64,000 nt of DNA. Source: Pseudomonadales bacterium. Its GTDB lineage: Bacteria > Pseudomonadota > Gammaproteobacteria > Pseudomonadales > Azotimanducaceae. Location of the stretch: positions 1 through 64,000 of the forward strand of contig JALZVT010000012.1 in NCBI GenBank assembly GCA_023300545.1, read 5' to 3'. Both the position numbers and the translations under genes were made by a program. The notes beneath the pieces were generated by a model. It did not search any database and was not told the origin of the DNA. It saw only the letters and a program-made list of their open reading frames with translations. Each line of letters begins with the position of its first letter. Within the stretch, counting starts at the first letter, position 1. Positions 26,119 to 34,741 of this stretch are shown piece by piece.

Positions 26119-28317
26119 ATGCTTAACGATCTTCTTGCCTTATCGAGTCCTTGTCGCTGGAAACAGCGCTTGGCCGGTGTCTTGTTATTTGTTGTTTCTG
26201 GCGCGTCAGCGTTGCCAAGTCAGGCCGTGCTGGTATCAGCGACTCTGCCTGGTAGTCGGTCTGTTCAGGTCGGCGATACCGCTACCCTTTTTGCCACGGT
26301 CATTAACGCCGGTACTAGCCCCGTGAGTGGTTGTGGCATTACTCTGGCATCCGCCATCAATGCCGACTCCTTTTTTCAAACCACAAACCCGACGACCAAT
26401 GCCCTTACAGGCAACCGCAATGAACGGGTCGATATTGCCGCGGGTCAGCTGCAAACATTTTTGGTGGGAGTAACGCCCAACGCAGAACTCGCACCAACGG
26501 ATGTTGCCTTCGAGTTCGGCTGCTCGGGCGAAACGTCAGCGACCAGTTTTGTCGGTTTAAACACCCTGTTGTTGTCGGCGAGTACAACGCCCGTTCCAGA
26601 TATTGTGACCATTGCTTTGACTCCGAGTGCTGATGGCATTGCGCAATTGCCCAAAGAGTCAGAGCTTGGATTTCTGTCGTTAGCAACGATTAACGTTGGG
26701 GCAGAGGCTAACCTCAGTGTTGCGGCGCGCGCGCCAGCCGGGGTTGAGGGTGCATTGCTTGTTTGCGAAACCAATCCTGTGGACGGCGCGTGCCTGTCGG
26801 CGCCTGATGCAAGCGTCGATCTGAATATTGTCACAGACGGTACGCCGACGTTTGCGGTGTTTGTCTCCAGCGAGCTGGCCCTTCCGCTTGATCCGGCCCG
26901 CCGACGGTTGTTTGTCGAATTTCGTGATGCGAGCGGGGCTATTCGCGGCTCGACCAGTGTAGCCATGGCCGGCGGTGGACCTGACATCGAACCGAAACTG
27001 GTGCCGGCAGCAGATGGGTCTGTTGCGTTGCCAGATGGTCAAGCCGCGTCTCAAGCGCGGTGGATTCTTGAACAGCTCGCCCAGACCGATACCAGTAGTG
27101 CCGAGATCGACGCCCGCTTCGCAGTGGGTACAACCCAGGACTGGCAGAGTTTGTTCAACCAATTGCGTACAGAGGGTTACAGTAATGCCAAGTTTCTGGA
27201 TGTGTTGTTTAGTACACCGGTCAGTATCGGAGCGATTTTAGGCTCGGGCGAGCCGGGTGCGCCGCTAGGCTTTGTGACGGTGAATTCTCAGTACGCTGGT
27301 GATGGGTTGATCACGTCTTTTGCCGTTCAGCCTTATGGCGGCACGGTGCAGTTCTTGCGAGATCAAAATCTGACCATGGAGCAGGCCGTTACTGATTACA
27401 TGGCGCTAGGTGCCGAGAACTCGCTGTTGGTTGCCAAGATCAATAGCGCCGGGCAGTGCGAAGCGATGGTCGAACGCGATGCGGATATACCTCGGGCGCT
27501 CGCGAGTGTATTCAAGATTTGGGTGCTGGGTGCCGTTGCAAAGGCAGTGGATGATGGAGTGATCTCGATGGATCGGTCCATCGCACTCGATTCGAATTTG
27601 TTAGCCCAGGGCGGTGCGATTAATTCTGAGCCCGAAGGAACCTTGTTTAGTGTGCAGGACATGGCCACTCTCATGCTGGGTATCAGTGATAATTCTGCGA
27701 CGGACCATTTGCACGCGCTTGCTGGGCGCAACAGGGTGGATGCGACCGTCACTGAATATGGCAACAGTTCACCAAACGACATGTTGCCGTTGTTGTCGAT
27801 TAGTCAGGCGTTTTCCTTGTATCGATCGTTCCCGTTGTCGGAAGTGCTCGACTACCTCAGTTCGAGCGAGGCGGAGCAACGGGCTTTTGTTACAGAACGA
27901 ATGATTCCTTTGGGGCCGGTTTTGAATGGCCCCTATTTCCACAGTGAACTTTTGGTTGATGCCTTTGTGAAAGGCAGCGCACTGTCGGTCTGCAATGCAT
28001 TCGCGTCGCTCCGGGGATTTGAGCGAAGCTCAGAGGGCTTTGAGCTGATTGATAATGCGTTGGGTGCAGCAGCGGCACAGCCCGATATTCGCAATCACTG
28101 GGACCGCGTTTGGTACAAGGGGGGCAGCTTGCTCGACAACGACGGTCAGCGAGTGCTCACGCACGCATGGTTTCTGGAGTCGGCCGAGAAAGGCCAATAC
28201 GCAGTTGTTGCGCTGGCCAATAATCGGGTTAGTGGCAATATTGATAGCTTTGAGGTGCAATCCCTAACGTCACGAATACTGCAGTTGTTGCGCATTCAGG
28301 TCGGTGTTTCTGATTAG
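26119..28317 (+). CDS. Exported two-part protein: paralogous beta domain plus beta-lactamase-like serine hydrolase
   Basis: 732 aa from the ATG at 26119, which has AGGGA 6 bases upstream (a TTG at 26101 is less likely). A signal peptide covers about residues 1-36 (VLLFVVSGASALPSQA). Residues about 37-280 match the N-terminal domain of the 32007-34238 protein. The C-terminal half is a class A beta-lactamase/penicillin-binding-like hydrolase with S463-V-F-K466, S523-D-N525 and K667-G-G669 (WYKGG) as the three signature motifs. It should act in the periplasm or outside on a peptidoglycan-like or ester substrate; resistance function is not implied. Family beta-lactamases are about 290 aa, so the rest is extra. 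Confidence 0.88.
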   Translation: MLNDLLALSSPCRWKQRLAGVLLFVVSGASALPSQAVLVSATLPGSRSVQVGDTATLFATVINAGTSPVSGCGITLASAINADSFFQTTNPTTNALTGNRNERVDIAAGQLQTFLVGVTPNAELAPTDVAFEFGCSGETSATSFVGLNTLLLSASTTPVPDIVTIALTPSADGIAQLPKESELGFLSLATINVGAEANLSVAARAPAGVEGALLVCETNPVDGACLSAPDASVDLNIVTDGTPTFAVFVSSELALPLDPARRRLFVEFRDASGAIRGSTSVAMAGGGPDIEPKLVPAADGSVALPDGQAASQARWILEQLAQTDTSSAEIDARFAVGTTQDWQSLFNQLRTEGYSNAKFLDVLFSTPVSIGAILGSGEPGAPLGFVTVNSQYAGDGLITSFAVQPYGGTVQFLRDQNLTMEQAVTDYMALGAENSLLVAKINSAGQCEAMVERDADIPRALASVFKIWVLGAVAKAVDDGVISMDRSIALDSNLLAQGGAINSEPEGTLFSVQDMATLMLGISDNSATDHLHALAGRNRVDATVTEYGNSSPNDMLPLLSISQAFSLYRSFPLSEVLDYLSSSEAEQRAFVTERMIPLGPVLNGPYFHSELLVDAFVKGSALSVCNAFASLRGFERSSEGFELIDNALGAAAAQPDIRNHWDRVWYKGGSLLDNDGQRVLTHAWFLESAEKGQYAVVALANNRVSGNIDSFEVQSLTSRILQLLRIQVGVSD

Positions 28318-28392
28318 CCGAGTCACCTGGGCTAATCTCAGCGGTTAATGGACTGATCATTGATTGTCCTGCGCGATTGATGGTGCGAGTAC

Positions 28393-28863
28393 TTACGCGA
28401 AGAGCGCCACTGCCTTCGTTAGTGTGGCGGCAGCGGCTTTGTTGGCTTTTGCGATTGTGGCCATTCCTCTGCCGAATTTGGTGATGTCACCCAGCTGGTT
28501 CCAGATGTTGTGGGCTGTGTCGTGAGCGGGTAGTTCGCCCATGCGAACAAGCCTCGCACAAAGGTTGGGATAGCGGGAATAGTCGAGGCAGTTGGCGCAT
28601 TTGGACTGACTCTGGCCGAGTTCTTCGTAGGCCGTGATATCGGCGATACTGGGCTCAACGGTTTGTGCAATCTACGACGCATCAGCGAGCCAACTCTCGA
28701 TAATCCCCAGAGTGTTGTTACAGATTTCCGCGTTGTTCTGCATGCCTGGAAAAGTGTTTCGAGCAAGCCATTCGGGGCTTGGATTGTCGATACCAAACTC
28801 ACTGGGCCATAAGGTCTGGCTCCATGAAATAACCAGCTCTCGGGTGTTGCGATCATGAAAGGT
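28393..28863 (-). pseudogene. Decayed glutathione S-transferase (C-terminal half)
   Basis: Reading the minus strand in the frame ending at TAA 28393-28395 gives a coherent GST C-terminal helical domain: RNTRELVISWSQTLWP, FPGMQNNAEICNNTLGIIESWL, then after an in-frame TAG at 28672-28674, VEPSIADITAYEELGQ, YPNLCARLVRMGELPAHD and GDITKFGRGMATIAKANK. The TAG stands where these proteins usually carry Trp (TGG), so it looks like a nonsense mutation. The N-terminal glutathione-binding domain is absent: coding similarity stops next to the palindromic repeat at 28865-28888. No start codon or ribosome site serves it. The longer open frame over the same bases in another register is a shadow. Confidence 0.82.
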
Positions 28864-28864
28864 G

Positions 28865-28888
28865 GGGGGCAGAGCTAATTCTGTCCCC
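28865..28888. repeat. 24-bp palindromic dispersed repeat, copy 5 (diverged)
   Basis: GGGGGCAGAGC and ATTCTGTCCCC arms with a TA centre, a diverged copy of the 12839 family. It abuts the truncated end of the GST pseudogene and lies 14 bases after the end of the M28 peptidase gene. Confidence 0.75.
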
Positions 28889-28901
28889 GTTTTTTTCGAG
28901 A

Positions 28902-30632
28902 CTATTCGCTGGTGCGGCTGGCGTCTCGAATGGCTCTGAACTCGTCGCCTTCAACCCAGTTTGGCCATTCGTTGGTAGTGGCCAGTGCGCGTGCAACCGA
29001 GTAATAAACATCCAGATCCGCCATAACTCCACGCCAATCCCAGTTCTCGTCGAATTCGTCTTTTGGGCCGTGGTAGCGGTTCTCGCTATAGTCTTTTGCA
29101 GCGGCGCCGCCGGCGGCTAAGCCCCCTTCGAGCAAATCTTCGCCGCCCTCAAAGTAGATCATGGGCACGCCGCGCTTGGCGAAGCTGAAATGGTCTGAAC
29201 GGTAGTAGAAGCCTTTTTCTGGCGTTGGCTCTGCTTTGCTCACCCGATCGGCGCTGGCCAGTGCGGTGTCGAGATAGTTATCGAGTTCAGATTTGCCTTT
29301 GCCAACGACAATCACGTCGCGTGCCGGGCCTGCCATAAGAAAGGCGTCCATGTTGACGCCGCCAACAGTTTGGCTGAGTGGGTAAACAGGATTGTCGGCG
29401 TAGAATTTTGAACCCAGCAAGCCGGATTCTTCGGCGGTGACTGCGAGAAACAGCAGTGTTCGTTCTGGGGCGCCCGCGCGGGCATGGGCGTCGGCTAAGG
29501 CCACCAGCGCGGCGGTTCCGGTTGCGTTGTCGACCGCGCCGTTACAAATGTTGTCGCCGTCTGGTGCTGGTTTGCAGCGGCCAAGGTGATCCCAATGAGC
29601 GGTGTACACCACATACTCGTCTGGACGTGACTTGCCTTTCAACATGCCCAGGACATTTTTTGATTGCAGCCGGGTGATCGTGTTGTCAAAGCTCATTGAC
29701 ACCCTGAGCGGCAGCGGCACAGCCTTAAAACCCTGGTTTTTTGCTGCTTGCATAAGCGTTGGCAGATCTTGTCCGCCGGCACTGACAATGTTTGTGGCAA
29801 CCGATTTTTGTATCCAACCGTTTGCCTCGGTTTGGTCAGCGCCGCCGCTTGCACTTTGGGCATAAAACTGTGGGCCGGTCCAACTCGATTCGACGACATT
29901 CCAGCCGTAGGCTGCGGGGGCTGTATCGTGAATGATCAATGCAGCGGCCGCGCCCTGGCGAGCCGCTTCTTCGTATTTATAGGTCCAGCGCCCGTAATAA
30001 GTCATGGCGCGACCGCCGAACAGGCCGTCTAGAGACTCCGTGCCAAAGTCTGGATCGTTGACCATGATCAACACGGTCTTGCCTTTCACGTCGACGCCCG
30101 CGTAGTCGTTCCAGTTACGCTCTGGAGCATTTATGCCATAGCCGACAAAAACGATATCGCTGTCGGTGATGTTGATCTTCTCGGTCTCGCGATAGCTGCC
30201 GATAACCATTTCACTGCCATAGGCAAAGCTCTGGCTGTTTGTGGCGCCAGTGACAACCATTGGCGAGACGTTATGGGCAGTGATGCCGACCAATGGAACA
30301 TCTTGGAACCAGCTGCCGTTGTTGCCGGGTTCTAGTCCGGCGTCAGCAAATCGCGTGGTCAGCAAGTCGAGAGTCTTCGCTTCTCCAGCCGATCCTGGAG
30401 CGCGCCCGTCGAAGTCGTCGGAAGATAAGGTCTTGGTGACCTCGCGCATGATGGCCGAAGAAATTTTTGGTGCTGCTGCGCTAGAAGACGATGTGGCAGT
30501 GCGGGCTGGTTGTTGTGTGGTTTGCCCTGCGTCGTTTAGAACGTCTGCTGCACAGCCAGACAGTGAGGTGAGAACAACTAGCGCAGACGCTGCAATAAAT
30601 TCAGCTCGTTCTGCGAAGCTAGGAAATTTCAT
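28902..30632 (-). CDS. M28-family metallopeptidase, lipoprotein
   Basis: 576 aa from the ATG at 30632 (AAGGA just upstream). A lipoprotein signal ends in LSGC at about residue 27, so it should be lipid-anchored. A PA-type insert lies around residues 140-320. The zinc peptidase core has H in TAHWDHLG, D in NGAVDNATG, the EE pair in TAEESG, D in GGVNMDAF and H in [11 protein letters not shown], all five expected dizinc ligands. It should act as an aminopeptidase on peptides in the envelope. Its start overlaps the end of the epimerase gene by 14 bases, so both come from one transcript. Confidence 0.92.
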   Translation of the reverse strand: MKFPSFAERAEFIAASALVVLTSLSGCAADVLNDAGQTTQQPARTATSSSSAAAPKISSAIMREVTKTLSSDDFDGRAPGSAGEAKTLDLLTTRFADAGLEPGNNGSWFQDVPLVGITAHNVSPMVVTGATNSQSFAYGSEMVIGSYRETEKINITDSDIVFVGYGINAPERNWNDYAGVDVKGKTVLIMVNDPDFGTESLDGLFGGRAMTYYGRWTYKYEEAARQGAAAALIIHDTAPAAYGWNVVESSWTGPQFYAQSASGGADQTEANGWIQKSVATNIVSAGGQDLPTLMQAAKNQGFKAVPLPLRVSMSFDNTITRLQSKNVLGMLKGKSRPDEYVVYTAHWDHLGRCKPAPDGDNICNGAVDNATGTAALVALADAHARAGAPERTLLFLAVTAEESGLLGSKFYADNPVYPLSQTVGGVNMDAFLMAGPARDVIVVGKGKSELDNYLDTALASADRVSKAEPTPEKGFYYRSDHFSFAKRGVPMIYFEGGEDLLEGGLAAGGAAAKDYSENRYHGPKDEFDENWDWRGVMADLDVYYSVARALATTNEWPNWVEGDEFRAIRDASRTSE

Positions 30633-31629
30633 AGTATTCCTTGTACCAGTTAACAAAGTTTTGCACACCAACGGCTACATCGGTTGATGGCGCATAGCCG
30701 ACGTCGCGAATAAGAGTGCTGACATCTGCCGCTGTGTCAGGCACGTCGCCTGGCTGCATCGGTAAAAAGTTTTTAATGGCCTCAATGCCGAGGGCCTGTT
30801 CGATGTGTTCGATATAGCGTCCGAGCTGCACTGGGTTGTTGCTGCCAATATTGTGAATTCGGTAGGGGGCCGCCGAGCTTGCTGGATCTGGTTTACTGGA
30901 ATCCCAATCGGCGTTGCCCGTAGCAACGGTATCGAGGGTTCGCACGATGCCCTCGACAATATCGTCGATGTAGGTGAAGTCTCGAGTGTGGTTGCCGTGA
31001 TTGAACACGTCGATGGGCTCACGGTTAAGAATTTTGCGGACAAAGGTGAACAGCGCCATATCCGGCCGGCCCCAAGGACCATACACCGTGAAGAATCGCA
31101 GTCCGGTTGTGGGCAATTTGAAAAGATGGCTGTAGGTGTGGGCCATTAACTCGTTGGCCTTTTTAGTGGCGGCATAGAGACTAACCGGGTGATCCACACT
31201 GGTGTTTACAGAGAACGGCATATTGGTGTGAGCGCCATACACTGAGCTAGTGGAGGCGTAGACCAAATGTTCGCAGCCGTGCTTGCGCAGGCTTTCGAGC
31301 AAATTCACATAGCCTGTAATGTTTGCCTCTACATAGGCATGTGGGTTCTCCAACGAATAGCGAACGCCAGCTTGGGCCGCGAGATGTACCACTCGGTCGG
31401 GTTGTTCCCGTCCGATTATTTCATCAAGGGCGGCGCCGTCCGCCACATCCACGCGGTGAAAGTCGAATCCGCTGCGCGCCTGCAATTTTGCAAGTCGGGC
31501 TTCTTTCAAACTGACATCGTAGTAGTCGTTTAGATTGTCTACGCCGATCACTTGATCAGCGCGGTCGAGGAGGGCATTGGCCGTTGCGGCGCCGATAAAA
31601 CCGGCGGACCCAGTAAGCAGTATTTTCAT
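30619..31629 (-). CDS. NAD-dependent epimerase, UDP-glucuronate 4-epimerase-like
   Basis: 336 aa from the ATG at 31629. Extended SDR with NAD motif G7-SAG10-FIG13, SSVYG at 129-132, catalytic Y152 and K156 (YAATK), then the sugar-nucleotide segment [19 protein letters not shown] and [14 protein letters not shown]. This matches CapI/LspL-type UDP-glucuronic acid 4-epimerases, which make UDP-galacturonate for surface polysaccharide. It is followed by, and overlaps, the M28 peptidase. No other polysaccharide gene is adjacent. An upstream start at 31680 is possible but adds residues that are not family-like. Confidence 0.9.
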   Translation of the reverse strand: MKILLTGSAGFIGAATANALLDRADQVIGVDNLNDYYDVSLKEARLAKLQARSGFDFHRVDVADGAALDEIIGREQPDRVVHLAAQAGVRYSLENPHAYVEANITGYVNLLESLRKHGCEHLVYASTSSVYGAHTNMPFSVNTSVDHPVSLYAATKKANELMAHTYSHLFKLPTTGLRFFTVYGPWGRPDMALFTFVRKILNREPIDVFNHGNHTRDFTYIDDIVEGIVRTLDTVATGNADWDSSKPDPASSAAPYRIHNIGSNNPVQLGRYIEHIEQALGIEAIKNFLPMQPGDVPDTAADVSTLIRDVGYAPSTDVAVGVQNFVNWYKEYYEIS

Positions 31630-32006
31630 CCGCCGAGTATGACGCAAACTGCTTTTTCGACAAGTACACAAGGTTATCAACGCCTAGCAGACTGTCATGT
31701 TTGTTCTAGACTTTGGTACAAACCCAGACATCCCGCGCATAACGATTTCCGACTGAATGCTGTTAAATAGCAGTGTCAGACAAGCCCAGTTTTGAGCACT
31801 AGTTGTCGTTTAGCAGTCGTTCAGCAGTTGTTTTGCGGCAGTTAAACGGAGGTTTGCTCAGGTTCGAGGGCGAGAACTGCGAATTCGGTTTGGTTTTGAG
31901 GGAATGTCTCTCCGTAAAATGAGCAATTAAATCGCGTGTAGCCTGCCAATTGCCGCACTGAAGCACACCATCGCTCTGATCCGCAGAGCCGGAAGTACCA
32001 GACAAA
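31630..32006. other. 377-base divergent intergenic region
   Basis: Lies between the divergent epimerase and exported-protein genes, so it should hold both promoters. I see no gene. It contains an 11-bp direct repeat array at 31805 and a short dyad around GCTGTTAAATAGC (about 31758-31770). Small ORFs here lack ribosome sites and family features. Confidence 0.5.
31805..31837. repeat. 11-bp direct repeats in divergent promoter region
   Basis: GTCGTTTAGCA (31805-31815) and GTCGTTCAGCA (31816-31826) differ at one base, followed by a weaker third unit GTTGTTTTGCG. The 11-bp period is about one DNA helical turn, as in repeated regulator sites, but a chance duplication is possible. Confidence 0.5.
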
Positions 32007-34238
32007 ATGTTGGAAAAACATCAAAGTAGTCGTTTTGCCTCGTTAGCAACCGCGTTGGCCGCCACCTTGGGGCTAGCTGCATTCCCGGTGTATGCAGATA
32101 CGGTTGTTGTCGCTTCGGTGTTACCGAACTCGCGCTCGGTGCAGATAGACACGCCGGCCACGCTGTTTGCCACTATTCTTAACGCGGGCACTGAGGCGGG
32201 AAGTAACTGCCGAATTACCGCAGACCCGGCAGTGAGTGGCGACTTTTCGTTTCAGACAACCGATCCAGCCTCCAACTCACCTATTGGCAGTCCTGATGAG
32301 CCCGTTGATATTGCCATTGGTGGGTTTCAAACCTTTGTAGTCACACTTACGCCTGACGCATTAGTGGCACCGAGAGATGTTGCGCTCGGCTTTTCGTGCG
32401 ACAACGCCGCGCCAGCGGGAGCGATTCTGGGCGTTAACACGTTTACCTTTTCAGCTTCGACACCGCTTGTTCCTGACGTTGTGGCACTGGGAGCGACGCC
32501 ATCAGCTGACGGCGTTATAGAAGTGCCTTTCGAAACCAGTATCAATGCGTTTAGTGTCGCGTCGGTGAATCTGGGCTCTGGAGAGTCACTAGAGATCACG
32601 GCGGAGTTAAGCGATCCGTCGATTCCGGCCACCATTAGCCTTTGTGAAACCAATCCGGTGACGTCGGTATGTATTAACCCGACTGTACCGACAGCCGGTG
32701 CCGTGACCACCGTTGTTAACAGCGCGGCAACACCTACCTTTGGAATCTTTGTTACCAGTACGGGTAACGTGCCTTTTGATCCTGCGAATAGCCGAATTTT
32801 TGTCCGCTTTGCGGACAGTTCTGGCGCGCTGCGTGGTGCTACCAGTGTTGCGTTGCGTACAGAGGCCTTTGTGCCATTCACTGCCGCCATGGTGACAGGC
32901 AACACGTTATGGCGTGAAGCGACCAACCCCACACGCCTGGCGGGCATCGTTGCTGGCCATACTTTTGCCGCCAATGGCACGGGTACAAGCTATGAAAATA
33001 CCCTCGGTTTTCGCAGTGGTCAGGCTTACAGCGATATTTCCGAGAGCTTCAGCTGGTCGATTGACAATGGCTTACTGAATGTCAATTTTGACAATTTCAC
33101 CAGCACCGAGACCGTTGGTATTTTTGCTGACTATAGCGATCTAGTAACTATCTACGGTATGCCGCAAAGCGTTGCCGATTTTTTCCTGCAGCTGTGGGAT
33201 AACGGTGCGATTGGTACCGAGCTACGCCTTGAGCGGACTCTTATTAGTCGTTCGTCACGTGTGTTGAGCGATACTGCGGGCGTTTTAGATGCTCGAGTAA
33301 CCACCGTCCAACAATTCAGTATGGACGAAGAGCTAACGGCCAACGGCTGGTCCGGCCCACTGCCTGACGGTACGTTGCAATCCCAAACTCAGAACCAAAC
33401 CGTGTTTACACCTGCCGCTTTGCTCGCCTCTCCCGGGCAGCTGGTTGCGGCTGGCGATACCTGGGCTGTCCCGTTTGTGTTTAGCCCCCAAGATGCAACT
33501 GTCAGTGGCCAGCCAGCAGCCTATGTGGTTGACGCCCTTACGTTCAATGCAAACGGTACAACCTCAGTGGGGCGACTCAGTAACGAATCGTTCTCATGGA
33601 GTAATAGCGGAACAACGTTGGTGCTGAGTGCCGGTAACGAACAGCATCGTATTAAGTCGATCGGCAGCATTGGCACCGAACACCTCGCACTTGCCGAGTA
33701 CTACATTAATGGCCAGCTCTCGCTGGTGTCTGGGCAATTGATTGCCCAGGCTGATAACTCTGGCAGCTCGCTAGCTGCTGATTTGATCAACGTTGATCCA
33801 ATAACCTGGCAGGCGGGTCTGAACATCTGGCAGGCTGAGCGTTATCAGGCGAATGGCGTGATTAAGCCTGAATGGGCATTTGGGTATCAGTTTCCAAACG
33901 TAAGTATGGCGGGGCGGGTAACCGGATTTGCCGCTGGTGATCAAAATTGTGCCGGTCTCACAACGGGTTGCTTTGCCAAAGAAGGGACACCACTTTGGGA
34001 CTTTAGCAGCGCGGCCGATATGATTACCCGTTCAAGAGATTTCAGTGGCACGCTGCGCACCCGCACTTGGGAAGTGTTGAGCTACACCGCTGGCGGACGA
34101 GCGATTGTACTTGAGTCTGCTGTCTGGAAAACCGGGACGAACGACGCGCGGTTTGTTATTCCGCCGCGCATCAATACTCTGGAAGAGCTGAACCTGAATC
34201 TATTGCCAGCAGAACTGGCTAACTCTTCAGGTTTTTAG
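32007..34238 (+). CDS. Exported protein: paralogous N-terminal beta domain plus repeated beta modules
   Basis: 743 aa. Signal peptide about residues 1-30 (LATALAATLGLAAFPVYA). Residues about 31-285 are homologous to the N-terminal part of the 26119-28317 protein, including SRSVQ, PATLFATILNAGT, TPSADG and CETNPV. The rest is different: two copies of a lipocalin-like strand pattern, GHTFAANGTGTSYENTL...FSWSIDNG (about 325-360) and DALTFNANGTTSVGRL...FSWSNSG (about 510-535), point to internal duplication. No catalytic motif is visible. It is probably secreted or outer-membrane bound. Function unknown. ATG at 32007 follows GGAAG by 11 bases. Confidence 0.8.
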   Translation: MLEKHQSSRFASLATALAATLGLAAFPVYADTVVVASVLPNSRSVQIDTPATLFATILNAGTEAGSNCRITADPAVSGDFSFQTTDPASNSPIGSPDEPVDIAIGGFQTFVVTLTPDALVAPRDVALGFSCDNAAPAGAILGVNTFTFSASTPLVPDVVALGATPSADGVIEVPFETSINAFSVASVNLGSGESLEITAELSDPSIPATISLCETNPVTSVCINPTVPTAGAVTTVVNSAATPTFGIFVTSTGNVPFDPANSRIFVRFADSSGALRGATSVALRTEAFVPFTAAMVTGNTLWREATNPTRLAGIVAGHTFAANGTGTSYENTLGFRSGQAYSDISESFSWSIDNGLLNVNFDNFTSTETVGIFADYSDLVTIYGMPQSVADFFLQLWDNGAIGTELRLERTLISRSSRVLSDTAGVLDARVTTVQQFSMDEELTANGWSGPLPDGTLQSQTQNQTVFTPAALLASPGQLVAAGDTWAVPFVFSPQDATVSGQPAAYVVDALTFNANGTTSVGRLSNESFSWSNSGTTLVLSAGNEQHRIKSIGSIGTEHLALAEYYINGQLSLVSGQLIAQADNSGSSLAADLINVDPITWQAGLNIWQAERYQANGVIKPEWAFGYQFPNVSMAGRVTGFAAGDQNCAGLTTGCFAKEGTPLWDFSSAADMITRSRDFSGTLRTRTWEVLSYTAGGRAIVLESAVWKTGTNDARFVIPPRINTLEELNLNLLPAELANSSGF

Positions 34239-34255
34239 CCCCAACGTTCCTTTTG

Positions 34256-34284
34256 GTTAGCGGCGCAGATCATCAGTCGCTAAC
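34256..34284. terminator. Possible bidirectional terminator hairpin
   Basis: Perfect 7-base inverted repeat GTTAGCG / CGCTAAC with a 15-base spacer at the convergent ends of the 32007-34238 gene and the GFA gene. There is no strong T-run, so termination is only suggested by position. Confidence 0.3.
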
Positions 34285-34687
34285 TTTGTGTCGCCATTTG
34301 CGGCACACCTTCCTGTAAATCAACCCAGTTCTGTTTGGTATCACACCAGACGTGAAACTGCGGCTTAAACGCACTTGTGTCGTCCATGGTGCCGGTTTTG
34401 AGAAAGAGGTTGTCAGGCTGCGAACCCAGTGCCGAGTAGATCGGCGAGCCGCAATTGCCGCAGAACCAGCGTTCGACTTGATTGCCGCTTTTGGTGTCGC
34501 CATCGACGTACAGCTTTGGTTCGCCGGCTGTTAGCTTGAATTCATTCTTTGGCACGCCCGCAAGCGTTGAAAATGCTGAACCCGCCTGACGCTGACAGTT
34601 TTTGCAATGGCACACGCCGGTCATCGCTGGGGTGTTGGCCAATTCGTACTTAATGGCGCCACACAGGCAGCCTCCGGTTTCTGACAT
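34280..34687 (-). CDS. GFA-family zinc protein (CENP-V/GFA fold)
   Basis: 135 aa with all Cys of the family: C7 and C9 (GCLCG), C26, C28 and C31 (CHCKNC), C76 and C79 (FCGNC). The fold was first described in glutathione-dependent formaldehyde-activating enzyme, though most members have no proven activity. The ATG at 34687 follows AAGGAGGT, a strong ribosome site. It lies downstream of the GPH transporter on the same strand with a 54-base gap. Confidence 0.9.
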   Translation of the reverse strand: MSETGGCLCGAIKYELANTPAMTGVCHCKNCQRQAGSAFSTLAGVPKNEFKLTAGEPKLYVDGDTKSGNQVERWFCGNCGSPIYSALGSQPDNLFLKTGTMDDTSAFKPQFHVWCDTKQNWVDLQEGVPQMATQS

Positions 34688-34741
34688 AGTTACCTCCTTC
34701 CGAGTGAGTTCTGAGTAGATTGTTTATTCATGGCAGTGTCG

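Noticed and set aside
28419-28856. 146-codon ORF on the minus strand
   Set aside because: It is Pro/Ser/Thr-rich and off-frame to the GST remnant, which explains the same bases better.
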